Origin: CAXXOZ01 sp963676435
Lineage (GTDB): Bacteria > Bacillota > Clostridia > Lachnospirales > Lachnospiraceae
DNA length: 64,000 nucleotides
NCBI GenBank assembly: GCA_963676435.2
Contig: CAXXOZ010000009.1
Location: 124,001 to 188,000, forward strand
Reading direction: 5' to 3'
Every line of letters starts with the position of its first letter. The first letter of the stretch is position 1. Below the pieces are notes generated by a model that was given only the letters and a program-made list of their open reading frames with translations, was not told the DNA's origin and searched no databases. Below are positions 1 through 9,658 of the stretch, in pieces. The position numbers and the translations under genes are program-made.

Positions 1-1
1 A

Positions 2-490
2 AGAGAACCTTGGAAAAATGTTGTTGCTATAAATCCTCGGTTAGAAAAAATTGAGACTAATGCCCAATTTGCTCAAATCATATCTCCTTCAGAAATGGTT
101 GCAATTGTAACACTAAGCTTAAAAATCGGAGATGTTGAAGGCTTAATGAATATTTGTTTACCTTATATATGCTTAGAGACAGTAATGGATAAATTAAATA
201 CTAAGTACTGGTACTCTACAATGCAGGATAAGGATGAAAAAACATATGAAGAAGCAATCGAAACATTAATTGCCAGAGCAAAAATACCTATTAGGGCGAT
301 TTTAGGAAACAGTTCTATATCAGTAAACGATTTTGTTAATCTACAAAAAGGTGATATAATAAAACTGGATACGAATATTAATGACGAGTTATTAGTACAT
401 GTTGGAAATATAGATAAATTTAAGGCGTTACCTGGCTCTGCAAGTGAAAATTATGCCATACGTATAACGTCAATAATAAGAGAGGAGTAA
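2..490 (+). CDS. fliM: Flagellar motor switch protein FliM, 3' part
   Basis: The reading frame is open from base 2 and lacks its start, so only about the last 162 residues are present. The visible part begins with a W-K-N-V-V-A-I-N-P-R-L-E segment and runs into a C-terminal SpoA/FliN-like domain with the pattern typical of FliM. FliM forms the middle of the switch-complex C ring and receives CheY-P. It ends 5 bases before fliY, as expected in a Gram-positive fliM-fliY-cheY order. The identity rests on the C-terminal domain and synteny; the N-terminal CheY-binding motif lies outside the window. Confidence 0.9.
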   Translation, partial: REPWKNVVAINPRLEKIETNAQFAQIISPSEMVAIVTLSLKIGDVEGLMNICLPYICLETVMDKLNTKYWYSTMQDKDEKTYEEAIETLIARAKIPIRAILGNSSISVNDFVNLQKGDIIKLDTNINDELLVHVGNIDKFKALPGSASENYAIRITSIIREE

Positions 491-495
491 GAAAT

Positions 496-1734
496 ATGGA
501 TGGAATGCTATCGCAGGAAGAAATAAATGCTCTTTTAAGCGGTGTTGAAATGCCTGATGAAAATGCCACCCAGGGGTCAGAAACTACAGAAAATGATAGT
601 GAATCACTCACTGATATGGAAAAAGATACTGTAGGTGAGATTTCAAATATAAGTATGGGTACAGCTGCTACTACTTTATCTTCTCTGCTAAATCAAAAAG
701 TTAATATTTCTACACCTGTTGTCTCTTATGCAGAGTGGGATGATATGCTACATGATTATGATAAACCATGTGTATTTCTACAGTTATCTTACAAAGAGGG
801 TCTGCATGGTAATAATATCCTAGTTTTAAATCAATCCGATGTAAAAGTTATTACAGATCTCATGATGGGTGGGGATGGAACAAATCTTGATGAAGAACTG
901 GGAGAATTACATTTAAGTGCCATTGGTGAAGCAATGAATCAAATGATGGGTTCAGCATCTACATCATTATCAGCGATGCTTGAAATGAAAATCGATATTT
1001 ATCCACCAAAAGCAAGTATTGTAGACTTAAATGATACTTTAGATAAAGAGCATATGGAAGAGTTTATTTCAGAAAGATTTTTAAAAATTTCTTTCAGGCT
1101 TACAATTGGTGACTTAGTTGATAGTCAGATTATGCAACTATATCCAATAGAATTTGCAAAAAGACTTTGTAAAAGCTTTGATAAGGGCGAACCTGATAAG
1201 CAGGAGGAAACAAAGCAAGTAGATGAACCACCTAAAGAAACACAAGCTCCAGTTCAACCAGAGCAAGTAGTTCAGGCAAATCAGAATCAGCAGCAGGTTA
1301 ACCCTATGATGGGACAGCAAATGAATCCTATGATGGGTCAACAAATGAATCAAATGATGGGACAAAACATGAACCCTATGATGGGTCAACAAATGAATCA
1401 AATGATGGGACAAAATATGAACCAGATGATGGGGCAGGATGTAAATGTTCAATCAGCTCAATTCCAACCATTTGCAAGCGATATTATGGCTGTGTCCCAA
1501 AAAGAAAATATCAATCTTATAATGGATGTTCCATTAGAAGTTACTGCAGAACTAGGAAGAACAAGTAAATCAATTCAGGATATTTTAGAGTTTACACCAG
1601 GAACAATTATTGAGCTGGATAAAATCGCAGGTGAGCCAATTGATGTTTTAGTTAATGGTAAATTTGTAGCCAAAGGTGAAGTTGTGGTAATAGAAGAAAG
1701 TTTTGGAGTTAGAATAACAGAAATTGTAGAATAA
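496..1734 (+). CDS. fliY: Flagellar motor switch phosphatase FliY
   Basis: The 412-residue protein starts with a FliM-like CheY-binding peptide (MLSQEEINALLSG). A CheC-type phosphatase domain follows at about residues 35-230 and carries both active-site motifs, D-T-V-G-E-I-S-N and S-A-I-G-E-A-M-N (D/S-x3-E-x2-N). A FliN/SpoA domain occupies about 335-412. In the family this protein is part of the C ring and dephosphorylates CheY-P. The linker is unusual: residues 269-316 are six octapeptide repeats rich in Met, Gln and Asn. At 412 residues it is somewhat longer than B. subtilis FliY (about 378), and the repeats account for the excess. Confidence 0.95.
   Translation: MDGMLSQEEINALLSGVEMPDENATQGSETTENDSESLTDMEKDTVGEISNISMGTAATTLSSLLNQKVNISTPVVSYAEWDDMLHDYDKPCVFLQLSYKEGLHGNNILVLNQSDVKVITDLMMGGDGTNLDEELGELHLSAIGEAMNQMMGSASTSLSAMLEMKIDIYPPKASIVDLNDTLDKEHMEEFISERFLKISFRLTIGDLVDSQIMQLYPIEFAKRLCKSFDKGEPDKQEETKQVDEPPKETQAPVQPEQVVQANQNQQQVNPMMGQQMNPMMGQQMNQMMGQNMNPMMGQQMNQMMGQNMNQMMGQDVNVQSAQFQPFASDIMAVSQKENINLIMDVPLEVTAELGRTSKSIQDILEFTPGTIIELDKIAGEPIDVLVNGKFVAKGEVVVIEESFGVRITEIVE
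1300..1443 (+). repeat. Six 24-bp tandem repeats inside fliY
   Basis: The stretch is six in-frame 24-bp units coding N-(P/Q)-M-M-G-Q-(Q/N/D)-(M/V). Units alternate between NP and NQ forms and differ at few bases. They lie in the linker between the CheC-like and FliN domains of FliY, so unit gain or loss would keep the frame and change linker length. Confidence 0.9.
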
Positions 1735-1770
1735 ACTAAAAATATATTATATGGATAGGAGATTAGAAAG

Positions 1771-2133
1771 ATGGCAAAAAGCATACTAATATGTGACGAT
1801 GCGGCATTTATGCGAATGATGATTAAAGATATTTTAACAAAGGATGGTTATGATATTGCTGGAGAAGCTGAAAATGGTAAAGTAGCAATTGACAAATTTC
1901 TTGAAACAAAACCAGATTTAGTTTTAATGGACATTACTATGCCGGAGATGGATGGTATTCAGGCACTTAAAAAAATAAAAGAAGCGGACCCTGATGCTAA
2001 TGTTATTATGTGTTCAGCTATGGGACAGCAAGCTATGGTTATTGAATCTATTCAGTCTGGTGCTAAAGATTTTATTGTTAAACCATTTCAGTCAGATAGA
2101 GTTATTGAGGCAGTAAAAAAAGCGGTAGGATAA
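1771..2133 (+). CDS. cheY: Chemotaxis response regulator CheY
   Basis: This is a single receiver domain of 120 residues. The acidic pair is Asp9-Asp10, the phospho-acceptor is Asp54 (VLMDITMPEMDG), the switch hydroxyl is Ser82 and the conserved Lys is 104 (VKPF). There is no output domain. CheA phosphorylates it, and the phosphorylated form binds the FliM/FliY switch. It lies between fliY and fliO, the usual Gram-positive place. The start is supported by an AGGAG sequence about 10 bases upstream. Confidence 0.95.
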   Translation: MAKSILICDDAAFMRMMIKDILTKDGYDIAGEAENGKVAIDKFLETKPDLVLMDITMPEMDGIQALKKIKEADPDANVIMCSAMGQQAMVIESIQSGAKDFIVKPFQSDRVIEAVKKAVG

Positions 2134-2134
2134 T

Positions 2135-2482
2135 ATGGGTGACAATGTAATTGAATTCATTACAGTTTTAATTATTTTTATTTTTGTGTTGGCAGTTACA
2201 TATTTTACCACTAAATGGGTAGCAAACTTTCAGAAAACACAAGGTAAGGGTAAGAATATCGAGGTTATTGAAGTTTTTAAAATAACAAATAATAAGCACA
2301 TACAAATTGTAAAAATCGGCAAGGAGTATGTTTCTATTGCTGTTTGTAAAGATTCAGTAACGTTGTTAAATAAAATGAGTGAGGAGGATTTAAATCTCAC
2401 AAAAGAAACATCAGTTGGATATACAGAGTCATTCCAACAGGTTTTCGAAAAATTTAAGAGTAATAAGAAAAAGAATAAGTAA
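2135..2482 (+). CDS. fliO: Flagellar biosynthesis protein FliO
   Basis: The 115-residue protein has one N-terminal membrane segment (about 5-28) and a basic cytoplasmic domain ending in a Lys-rich tail. The pattern after the membrane helix (K..EV.EVFKI....HI.IVKIG.EY) and its place directly before fliP identify FliO/FliZ, which helps assemble the FliP ring of the export gate. It starts one base after the cheY stop codon. Sequence conservation in this family is low, so synteny carries much of the call. Confidence 0.85.
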   Translation: MGDNVIEFITVLIIFIFVLAVTYFTTKWVANFQKTQGKGKNIEVIEVFKITNNKHIQIVKIGKEYVSIAVCKDSVTLLNKMSEEDLNLTKETSVGYTESFQQVFEKFKSNKKKNK

Positions 2483-2495
2483 GGATGATAAATAA

Positions 2496-3347
2496 ATGGT
2501 GATGATGAGGAAGCATAATAAATTATTTAACACTTTTTCAAAAGTGTTTATACTGATACTTCTTGTTCTAGCCATTTCTTTCATTGCTAAAACATCAGTA
2601 AGTGCAAATAGTTTTAATAGTAAAGATCAAGTTATCATAAATACTACTGATGTAAATATTGGTACAGATGGCAATTCGATATTGAATATAGGAATCGATT
2701 CAGAAGATGGAAGTAATGGCCTTTCAAGTACATTACAAATTGTATTGGTTCTTACAATTATTGCTTTATGTCCGTCAATATTAATAATGCTTACATCTTT
2801 TACAAGAATAGTTATTGTTCTTCATTTTACAAGATCAGCATTAAACACCCAAACAGCACCACCGAATCAGGTTATTGTAGGTCTGGCATTATTTCTTACT
2901 TTCTTTGTAATGGCACCAGTTTTTGGAGAAGTATACACAGGGGCAGTAGTACCTTTAACTGACGGACAGATAACATTAGAAGAAGCATATGATACAGGGA
3001 TTGAACCTGTTCGAGAATTTATGTTTAATCAGGTAGATGATAAAGATTTAGATGCAATTTCAGCAATTGCAGGATTTGATTCAATTTCTTCAAGAGAAGA
3101 AGTACCTACTTATGTTTTGATTCCAGCCTTTATATTAACAGAATTAAGAATTGCATTTTGGATAGGGTTTTTAATTTATATACCATTTATTGTTATAGAT
3201 ATGGTTGTAGCCTCAACTCTTATGTCTATGGGGATGATGATGTTACCACCGACTACTATTTCGATGCCTTTTAAAATATTATTATTTGTTTTGGCCGATG
3301 GATGGAATTTAATTATAGTGAATTTGATGTCAACAATTATTGTTTAG
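2496..3347 (+). CDS. fliP: Flagellar export gate protein FliP
   Basis: The 283-residue protein has an N-terminal signal-like segment (about 14-38, ending in SVSA) and then the FliP core. Recognisable motifs are FTRIVIVLHFTRSALNTQTAPPNQV and the C-terminal MGMMMLPP region. FliP is the main pore subunit of the FliPQR type III export gate. Several hydrophobic segments agree with the family topology. The gene lies between fliO and fliQ. Confidence 0.95.
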   Translation: MVMMRKHNKLFNTFSKVFILILLVLAISFIAKTSVSANSFNSKDQVIINTTDVNIGTDGNSILNIGIDSEDGSNGLSSTLQIVLVLTIIALCPSILIMLTSFTRIVIVLHFTRSALNTQTAPPNQVIVGLALFLTFFVMAPVFGEVYTGAVVPLTDGQITLEEAYDTGIEPVREFMFNQVDDKDLDAISAIAGFDSISSREEVPTYVLIPAFILTELRIAFWIGFLIYIPFIVIDMVVASTLMSMGMMMLPPTTISMPFKILLFVLADGWNLIIVNLMSTIIV

Positions 3348-3375
3348 TAAGTTTAGTGAAGGGAAGGTGAGGATA

Positions 3376-3645
3376 ATGACACAGGAAGCAATTTTAAATA
3401 TTGCAAATGAAACATTGTGGTCAATAATCATTACTGCAGCACCTCTTTTGCTTTTATCTCTTTTAGTGGGTCTGATAATCAGTATTTTTCAAACAGTAAC
3501 ATCTATTCAGGAACAAACACTTACATTTATACCAAAAATTCTTTCTGTTTTTTTTGGCTTGATGATATTTGGTTCTTTTATGATGAATAATATTGTTACA
3601 CTTATGGAAAGCTTGTGGAATAATTTCGGAGATTATATCGGATGA
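3376..3645 (+). CDS. fliQ: Flagellar export gate protein FliQ
   Basis: The 89-residue protein has two membrane helices and the family signature Q-T-V-T-S-I-Q-E-Q-T-L-T-F-I-P-K. It is part of the FliPQR gate. The ATG at 3376 is preferred over the upstream in-frame ATG at 3340 because a GGGAAGGTGAGGA Shine-Dalgarno sequence precedes it and the predicted N terminus (MTQEAIL) matches the family. The stop overlaps the fliR start as ATGA. Confidence 0.93.
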   Translation: MTQEAILNIANETLWSIIITAAPLLLLSLLVGLIISIFQTVTSIQEQTLTFIPKILSVFFGLMIFGSFMMNNIVTLMESLWNNFGDYIG

Positions 3646-4418
3646 TTGAGGCAGCTTTTACACAGGAAAATTTAGAGTATTTTTTATTAATTTTAGTTAG
3701 ATTTGCCTCATTTATATATATAGCACCTTTTTTCGGGAATAGTAATACGCCTGTGAGAATGAAATTAGGTTTAGCAATTTTTTTAAGCATTATACTTTAT
3801 AGTGTACTGCCAAGAGAAACTTTAGAATACAGCTCTGTTGCAGAGTATTCTATTTTAATAATAAAAGAAAGTTTGGCGGGATTATTAATTGGATTTTCAG
3901 CGTTTATATGCAATACAATTATTAATTTAACAGGTAAAATAATCGATTTGGAAATTGGGATGTCAATGGCTCAAATTTTTGATCCAATAACAAATCAACA
4001 GGTTAGTATAACAGGAAATCTTTATTCGTATTTTTTGTTAATGATTATGATAGCAACAGACATGCATCTATTTATTCTTAAAGCTCTAGTAGACTCTTTT
4101 CAGGTCATAAATCTAGGGGGAGCAATAATGGGTGAAAGTCTTTATGATACAGTTGTTGGTTTTATATCAACATTTATGATAATTGGTTTTAGAATATCAC
4201 TACCAATATTTGTAAGCAGTTTGATTTTGAATTGCGTATTAGGTATTTTAGCAAAAGTAGCACCGCAAATGAATATGTTTGCAGTTGGGATACAGCTAAA
4301 AATACTTTTTGGATTATTGATTTTATTTTTAACAATTGTTTTACTCCCTTCAATAGCGAACTTTATATTTGAAAATATGAAGATTATGGTTGTTTCCGTA
4401 ATAGGAGGGCTACGTTGA
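3642..4418 (+). CDS. fliR: Flagellar export gate protein FliR
   Basis: The 258-residue integral membrane protein has about six hydrophobic segments. It includes the FliR-type motif G...D...G.SMAQIFDP..NQQVS near the middle. It is the third subunit of the export gate. The ATG overlaps the fliQ stop (ATGA) and the stop overlaps the TTG start of flhB, so translational coupling through fliQ-fliR-flhB is likely. Confidence 0.93.
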   Translation: MIEAAFTQENLEYFLLILVRFASFIYIAPFFGNSNTPVRMKLGLAIFLSIILYSVLPRETLEYSSVAEYSILIIKESLAGLLIGFSAFICNTIINLTGKIIDLEIGMSMAQIFDPITNQQVSITGNLYSYFLLMIMIATDMHLFILKALVDSFQVINLGGAIMGESLYDTVVGFISTFMIIGFRISLPIFVSSLILNCVLGILAKVAPQMNMFAVGIQLKILFGLLILFLTIVLLPSIANFIFENMKIMVVSVIGGLR

Positions 4419-5518
4419 TTAAGTATAATATTCAGTTTTTTGCAAAAGATGGTCCAGGTGGAGAAAAAACAGAGCCTGCAACCCAAAAAAAATTGACGGA
4501 TGCAAGAAAAGAAGGGCAGGTAGCAAAAAGTAAAGAAATTGTAACTGCCATATCTCTAATTGCATTATTTGCTCTTTTAAGAATTATGATAGGAACTATA
4601 GGTACCCAGTTCTTAGACTTTTTTTCAAGTACATATAACAAAATTCCTACGATTGCAAGTTCTGGAATTAATGAGATAAATATTATTACAGCTGGAGCAG
4701 TAATGAAAGATGCTATACTGGCTATGATGATAATAACAGCTCCCTTGTTTGCAGTAGGGTTTATTATAGCTTTGATTGGTGATTTGTATCAGGTGAAATG
4801 GCAACCAACAGGGAAACCACTACAACCAAAGTTGAGCAAACTAAATCCTTTAAAAGGATTTAAAAAGATTTTTTCAATGCAGTCGCTAATGAATCTTTTA
4901 AAATCTATTGCGATTATCGCAATAATTATATACATAGTATGGAATGACCTTTCAAATAATGCAGAAATTTTATTTGGTTTATATGATATAACTTTAAAGG
5001 AAGCCATTTTTAATATTGGCAGACTTGTTATAAATTTAGGATTAAAAATTAGTGCAGTTTACTTGATAATAGGAGTTATAGATCTTGTTTTTCAAAGACA
5101 TAAATTTAAAGAAGATATGAAAATGACAAAACAGGAAGTTAAAGAAGAAATGAAAAACACCGAAGGTGATCCTAAAATCAAGCAACAAATTAGAAGAAGA
5201 ATGCTTCAAGTTTCTCAGAGAAGAATGATGAAATCACTTCCAGAAGCAGATGTAGTAATTACAAATCCAACTCATTTTGCAGTAGCAATAAAATATGATT
5301 TGGAAATAGCAAAAGCACCAATAGTTTTAGCAAAAGGTGAAGATTTTTTAGCTCAAAAAATTAAAGAAGTAGCTAAAGATAGTAAAATTGAGATTGTAGA
5401 AAACAAACCTTTAGCAAGAATGATATATTACAGTGTTGAAATCGGTGAAGAAATTCCAGAAGATTTATATCAAGCTGTAGCAGAAGTGCTTGCGTTTGTT
5501 TATTCGCTTAAGAAATAG
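4415..5518 (+). CDS. flhB: Flagellar export switch protein FlhB
   Basis: The 367-residue protein begins at a TTG that overlaps the fliR stop and has AGGAGGG upstream. The N terminus (GEKTEPATQKKLTDARKEGQ) is diagnostic of FlhB. Four membrane segments are followed by a cytoplasmic domain with the self-cleaving NPTH motif at Asn284-His287. FlhB switches export from rod/hook to filament substrates after cleavage between Asn and Pro. The length is normal for the family. Confidence 0.95.
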   Translation: MIKYNIQFFAKDGPGGEKTEPATQKKLTDARKEGQVAKSKEIVTAISLIALFALLRIMIGTIGTQFLDFFSSTYNKIPTIASSGINEINIITAGAVMKDAILAMMIITAPLFAVGFIIALIGDLYQVKWQPTGKPLQPKLSKLNPLKGFKKIFSMQSLMNLLKSIAIIAIIIYIVWNDLSNNAEILFGLYDITLKEAIFNIGRLVINLGLKISAVYLIIGVIDLVFQRHKFKEDMKMTKQEVKEEMKNTEGDPKIKQQIRRRMLQVSQRRMMKSLPEADVVITNPTHFAVAIKYDLEIAKAPIVLAKGEDFLAQKIKEVAKDSKIEIVENKPLARMIYYSVEIGEEIPEDLYQAVAEVLAFVYSLKK

Positions 5519-5535
5519 TAATAATTTTAGGAGGT

Positions 5536-7578
5536 ATGGATATGTTAAAAAAGGCAGATCTTGGTGTTGGCCTATATTTAGTAGCATCAGTTGTTTTTCT
5601 TATTATATCGATACCTTCAGCTCTTTTAGATGTGTTTTTAGCATTTAATATCTCTGTTGCTTTAGTTGTTTTATTCAATGCACTTTTTTCACAGGAAGCA
5701 TTGGAAATGTCTTCATTTCCAACAATTATATTATTGACTACAGTTTTTAGAATATCAATGAATGTATCATCAACAAAGCTTATATTAAGGGATGGTGATG
5801 CAGGAAAAGTCATACAAACATTTGGTGAATTTGTGGGTGGCAATAGTATAATAATAGGTGTTATCGTTTTTATTATACTTATTATTGTTCAATTTTTAGT
5901 AATAAATAAAGGTTCTGAGAGGGTTGCAGAAGTAACCGCTAGATTTACTCTTGATGCTATGCCAGGTAAACAAATGGCAATAGATGCAGACTTAAATACA
6001 GGTGCAATAAGTGATGTAGAAGCGAAAGAACGAAGAGAAAAACTACAATCAGAATCATCCTTTTTTGGTTCAATGGATGGTGCTGTTAAATATGTTAAAG
6101 GAGATGCAATAGCAGGTCTTATAATCACATTAATAAACATGGTAGGTGGTATTATCATGGGTGTTGTTATAAGAGGTCTAGAGTTAAATGATGCATTTTC
6201 TACTTATACTATTCTTACCATGGGTGACGGTCTTGTTAGTGCGATACCATCATTAATGATATCACTTTCAACAGGTATTATTGTTACAAAAGCATCTAGA
6301 GAAGCTGATATTGGAAGCATTGTATTTGAACAACTTTTCTCGATTCCAAAAGTTCTTTTAGCTGTGGGTGGAGCGGTATCATTTTTAGGAATATTTACTC
6401 CTTTACCAGTTTATATTTTTGTTCCAATGGGACTTTTTACAATATTCTTAGGATTTGTAATGAGAAATAGAGAGGGAATTGAAGGGATTGAAGAAGAAGT
6501 TTCAGCAGATGAAATGCAGGCAGAAGAAATTAGAAAACCCGAAAATGTCGTTTCGTTGTTGCAGGTTGATCCTATTGAATTGGAATTTGGTTACGGAATT
6601 ATACCTCTAGCTGATGTTAACCAAGGTGGAGATTTATTAGATAGAGTAGTAATGATTAGAAGGCAGATAGCTTTAGAACTAGGTACGGTTGTTCCTATTA
6701 TTAGATTGAGAGATAACATACAGTTAAATCCAAATCAGTATATTATAAAAATTAAAGGCATACAAGTTAGTGAAGGAGAAATTCTTTTTGATCATTATAT
6801 GGCAATGAATCCAGGGTTTGTTGAAGAGGAAATCACTGGAATTCCAACTTTTGAACCGTCATTTCACCTACCTGCGATTTGGATTACAGAATCACAGAGA
6901 GAAAGAGCTGAATCTTTAGGTTATACAGTGGTAGATCCACCATCGATTATAGCTACACATTTAACAGAAATAATTAGAAATCATATCGGAGAATTATTAA
7001 CTAGACAGGATGTACAAAATCTTATTAATAATATAAAAGATGCTCACACAACTCTTATTGATGAATTGGTACCAAAACTTTTAGGTGTAGGAGAAATACA
7101 AAAAGTATTACAAAATCTTTTAATGGAAGGAATATCTATTAGAGATTTACTTACTATATTTGAAACTTTAGCAGATCATGCTACAGTTACAAGGGATACA
7201 GATGTTTTAACAGAATATGCAAGACAAAGCTTAAAAAGGGCAATATCAAGTAAATACTTTCCATCAAATGAAACTACTAGCGTGATTACCCTTGACCCAC
7301 AAATAGAAAAAGAAATAATGAATTCTGTAAAACAAACAGAGCAAGGGGCATATTTGACTTTAGATCCAGAAGTATCTCAAAATATTATAAAAGCTGTTGA
7401 AATGGAAACAGAAAAAATGGAAAACATGGGCAAGACTCCTATCGTTATAACTTCTCCTATAGTTAGAGCATACTTTAAAAAACTTACTCAGGATTACTTT
7501 AAGGATTTAATAGTTATATCGTATAATGAGGTTGAATCGAATGTTGAATTACAATCAGTAGGGATGGTGAGTGCATAG
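5536..7578 (+). CDS. flhA: Flagellar export protein FlhA
   Basis: The 680-residue protein has an N-terminal half with about eight membrane segments. It carries the conserved loop R-F-T-L-D-A-M-P-G-K-Q-M-A-I-D-A-D-L and the E-A-K-E-R-R motif. A large cytoplasmic domain follows and forms the nonameric docking ring for export chaperones. An AGGAGGT sequence precedes the ATG. It overlaps flhF by one base. Confidence 0.96.
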   Translation: MDMLKKADLGVGLYLVASVVFLIISIPSALLDVFLAFNISVALVVLFNALFSQEALEMSSFPTIILLTTVFRISMNVSSTKLILRDGDAGKVIQTFGEFVGGNSIIIGVIVFIILIIVQFLVINKGSERVAEVTARFTLDAMPGKQMAIDADLNTGAISDVEAKERREKLQSESSFFGSMDGAVKYVKGDAIAGLIITLINMVGGIIMGVVIRGLELNDAFSTYTILTMGDGLVSAIPSLMISLSTGIIVTKASREADIGSIVFEQLFSIPKVLLAVGGAVSFLGIFTPLPVYIFVPMGLFTIFLGFVMRNREGIEGIEEEVSADEMQAEEIRKPENVVSLLQVDPIELEFGYGIIPLADVNQGGDLLDRVVMIRRQIALELGTVVPIIRLRDNIQLNPNQYIIKIKGIQVSEGEILFDHYMAMNPGFVEEEITGIPTFEPSFHLPAIWITESQRERAESLGYTVVDPPSIIATHLTEIIRNHIGELLTRQDVQNLINNIKDAHTTLIDELVPKLLGVGEIQKVLQNLLMEGISIRDLLTIFETLADHATVTRDTDVLTEYARQSLKRAISSKYFPSNETTSVITLDPQIEKEIMNSVKQTEQGAYLTLDPEVSQNIIKAVEMETEKMENMGKTPIVITSPIVRAYFKKLTQDYFKDLIVISYNEVESNVELQSVGMVSA

Positions 7579-8753
7579 TGGTTATCAAAAAATTTCAAGC
7601 TTTCACGGAAAAAGATGCAGTTATGATGGCGAAGGAAGAAATGGGGAAAGATGCAATAGTTCTTAATATTAAAACTACTAAACCAAAAGGTCTAGGTCGT
7701 TTTTTTAAAAAGGACTTTGTAGAGGTTACAGCTGCATTAGAAGAAAAGCCGATTCTTCATGAAACTCCAAAAAAGACATATGATTCTGCTATTACAGAAG
7801 ATATATCGGGGAATCTTTTTGAAGAAAACAAAAAAGAAAAATCTGATGCTATTGAAGAAAAGTTAAATAATCTTCAAAGCATGTTGGAAAATCAGATGAA
7901 GAAAGAATCAAATGAAAAATTTGACACAGACAAAGCAAAAGAAAATAATTCTAATTTTGCATTTATGCAATTAATTTATAATAAAATGTTAGATAATGAA
8001 GTGGATGAAAAATATGCCAATCAAATAATTGGTGATGTTGAATCCTCCATAAAAAAAGAATCAAACTTAGATTCTATTTTATCGGGTGTATATCAGAAGA
8101 TTATTTTGAAATTAGGACAACCATTTACAATTGATTATTCAAGTAAAACAAAACTAATATTTTTTGTTGGACCTACAGGAGTAGGTAAAACTACTACAAT
8201 AGCTAAATTAGCATCTAATTTTAAATTGAATAAAAAGGCAAAAGTTGCTATGATTACTTCAGACACTTTTAGAATTGCAGCTGTAGAACAACTAAGAACT
8301 TACGCGAACATCCTAGATATACCGTTATCGGTTGTATACACAATTGAAGAAATGAATTTGGCTATTAAAGATTTTGAAGATTATGATTTGATTTTTGTGG
8401 ATACCGCTGGTAGGTCACATAAAAATTGCGAGCAGTGTGAAGAGATTTTTCATTTCATAAAAGATATTGAAGTGGATGAAGAAAAGATTGACAAAGAAAT
8501 CTTTTTAGTTCTAAGTGCGGCTACAAAATATAAAGACCTTCAAAAAATAACTCAGGTTTATGAAGAAATAAGAGGCTATAATTTATTGTTTACTAAATTA
8601 GATGAAACGACATGCTTAGGAAATATACTAAATATAAAGTTAAACACAAATTCTTCACTGTCCTATATTACAAGTGGACAGGTCGTACCTGATGACATAA
8701 GTAAAGTTGATGCTCAGATGATTGCAAAACATCTGCTTGGAGGCGGTGAATAA
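7578..8753 (+). CDS. flhF: Flagellar SRP-type GTPase FlhF
   Basis: The 391-residue protein has an N-terminal basic region, a Lys/Glu-rich linker (about 60-125) and an SRP54-type NG domain. Visible GTPase motifs are G1 at 198-205 (GPTGVGKT), the DTAGRSHKN switch and TKLDET for guanine binding. FlhF recruits early flagellar components and sets the site of assembly together with FlhG. The start is GTG, overlapping the flhA stop TAG by one base. Confidence 0.94.
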   Translation: MVIKKFQAFTEKDAVMMAKEEMGKDAIVLNIKTTKPKGLGRFFKKDFVEVTAALEEKPILHETPKKTYDSAITEDISGNLFEENKKEKSDAIEEKLNNLQSMLENQMKKESNEKFDTDKAKENNSNFAFMQLIYNKMLDNEVDEKYANQIIGDVESSIKKESNLDSILSGVYQKIILKLGQPFTIDYSSKTKLIFFVGPTGVGKTTTIAKLASNFKLNKKAKVAMITSDTFRIAAVEQLRTYANILDIPLSVVYTIEEMNLAIKDFEDYDLIFVDTAGRSHKNCEQCEEIFHFIKDIEVDEEKIDKEIFLVLSAATKYKDLQKITQVYEEIRGYNLLFTKLDETTCLGNILNIKLNTNSSLSYITSGQVVPDDISKVDAQMIAKHLLGGGE

Positions 8754-8754
8754 T

Positions 8755-9645
8755 ATGGATCAGGCGGAAAGATTGAGGAATATTATAAAACTACAAAATG
8801 TATCAGGAAAAGGTCAGGCTAGAATAATCACCGTAACTAGTGGTAAGGGTGGTGTTGGAAAATCTAGTACATCAATTAATCTTGCTATGCAGTTTAAAAA
8901 GCAAGGTAAAAGAGTGATAATTTTTGATGCTGACTTTGGGCTTGCTAATATCGAGGTAATGTTTGGTGCAATACCAAAATATAATCTTGCTGATTTGATT
9001 TATAAAGGAAAAGATTTTAAAGACATTATTATAAAGGGACCTATGGATATAGGATTCATTTCAGGTGGATCTGGAATAACAGGTCTTGATAATATGACAA
9101 AAGATCAGGTTAGCTTCTTGATATATAAATTGCAGGAACTAGAAAACCTAGCAGATATCATAATTATTGACACAGGAGCGGGTATTTCTGACAGTGTTTT
9201 AGAATTCGTTGCTTCAAGTGGAGAGGTTTTGCTTGTAACAACACCAGAACCTACATCAATAACTGATTCATACGCTTTGTTAAAGGCATTAAATATTAGA
9301 AACGGTTATGAAAAAGATAATACAGTTGTTAAGGTAGTAGCAAATAGAGTTACCAGTTATGAAGAAGGGAAAAATCTTTTTAATAAATTAAGTGTAGTAG
9401 TAAATAAATTTTTAAATATAAATTTAGAATTTTTAGGTATTGTACCTTTGGATAATAATATATCAAAATCAGTAATGCAGCAAAATCCTGTAACATCAGC
9501 GTATCCCAATTCAATAGGTGCAAGGGCATATGAGAGGCTGGCAGAAAGTTTACTAACTACTGAAATAGTAAATGTTAACGAAGAAAAAATTAAGGGTGTA
9601 GCAGGAGTGTTTGCAAAAATATTTAAAAATAGCGATAAAAAATAG
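8755..9645 (+). CDS. flhG: MinD-like ATPase FlhG (YlxH/FleN)
   Basis: The 296-residue protein has a deviant Walker A motif (KGGVGKSS, residues 31-38) and the MinD/ParA pattern (FDADFGLANIEV, DTGAG). It also has an N-terminal DQAERLR segment of the type that stimulates FlhF GTPase in the family. It controls flagellar number and placement. The ATG at 8755 has GGAGGCGGTG upstream and lies two bases after the flhF stop; the longer in-frame ORF from 8722 would overlap flhF without a better ribosome site. Confidence 0.93.
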   Translation: MDQAERLRNIIKLQNVSGKGQARIITVTSGKGGVGKSSTSINLAMQFKKQGKRVIIFDADFGLANIEVMFGAIPKYNLADLIYKGKDFKDIIIKGPMDIGFISGGSGITGLDNMTKDQVSFLIYKLQELENLADIIIIDTGAGISDSVLEFVASSGEVLLVTTPEPTSITDSYALLKALNIRNGYEKDNTVVKVVANRVTSYEEGKNLFNKLSVVVNKFLNINLEFLGIVPLDNNISKSVMQQNPVTSAYPNSIGARAYERLAESLLTTEIVNVNEEKIKGVAGVFAKIFKNSDKK

Positions 9646-9658
9646 AGGGAGGGAGAAT

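Noticed and set aside
1138..1452. Minus-strand ORF of 104 codons with many His and Leu
   Set aside because: It is the antisense of the fliY repeats; its repetitive His/Leu pattern is simply the complement of Met-Gln-Asn codons.
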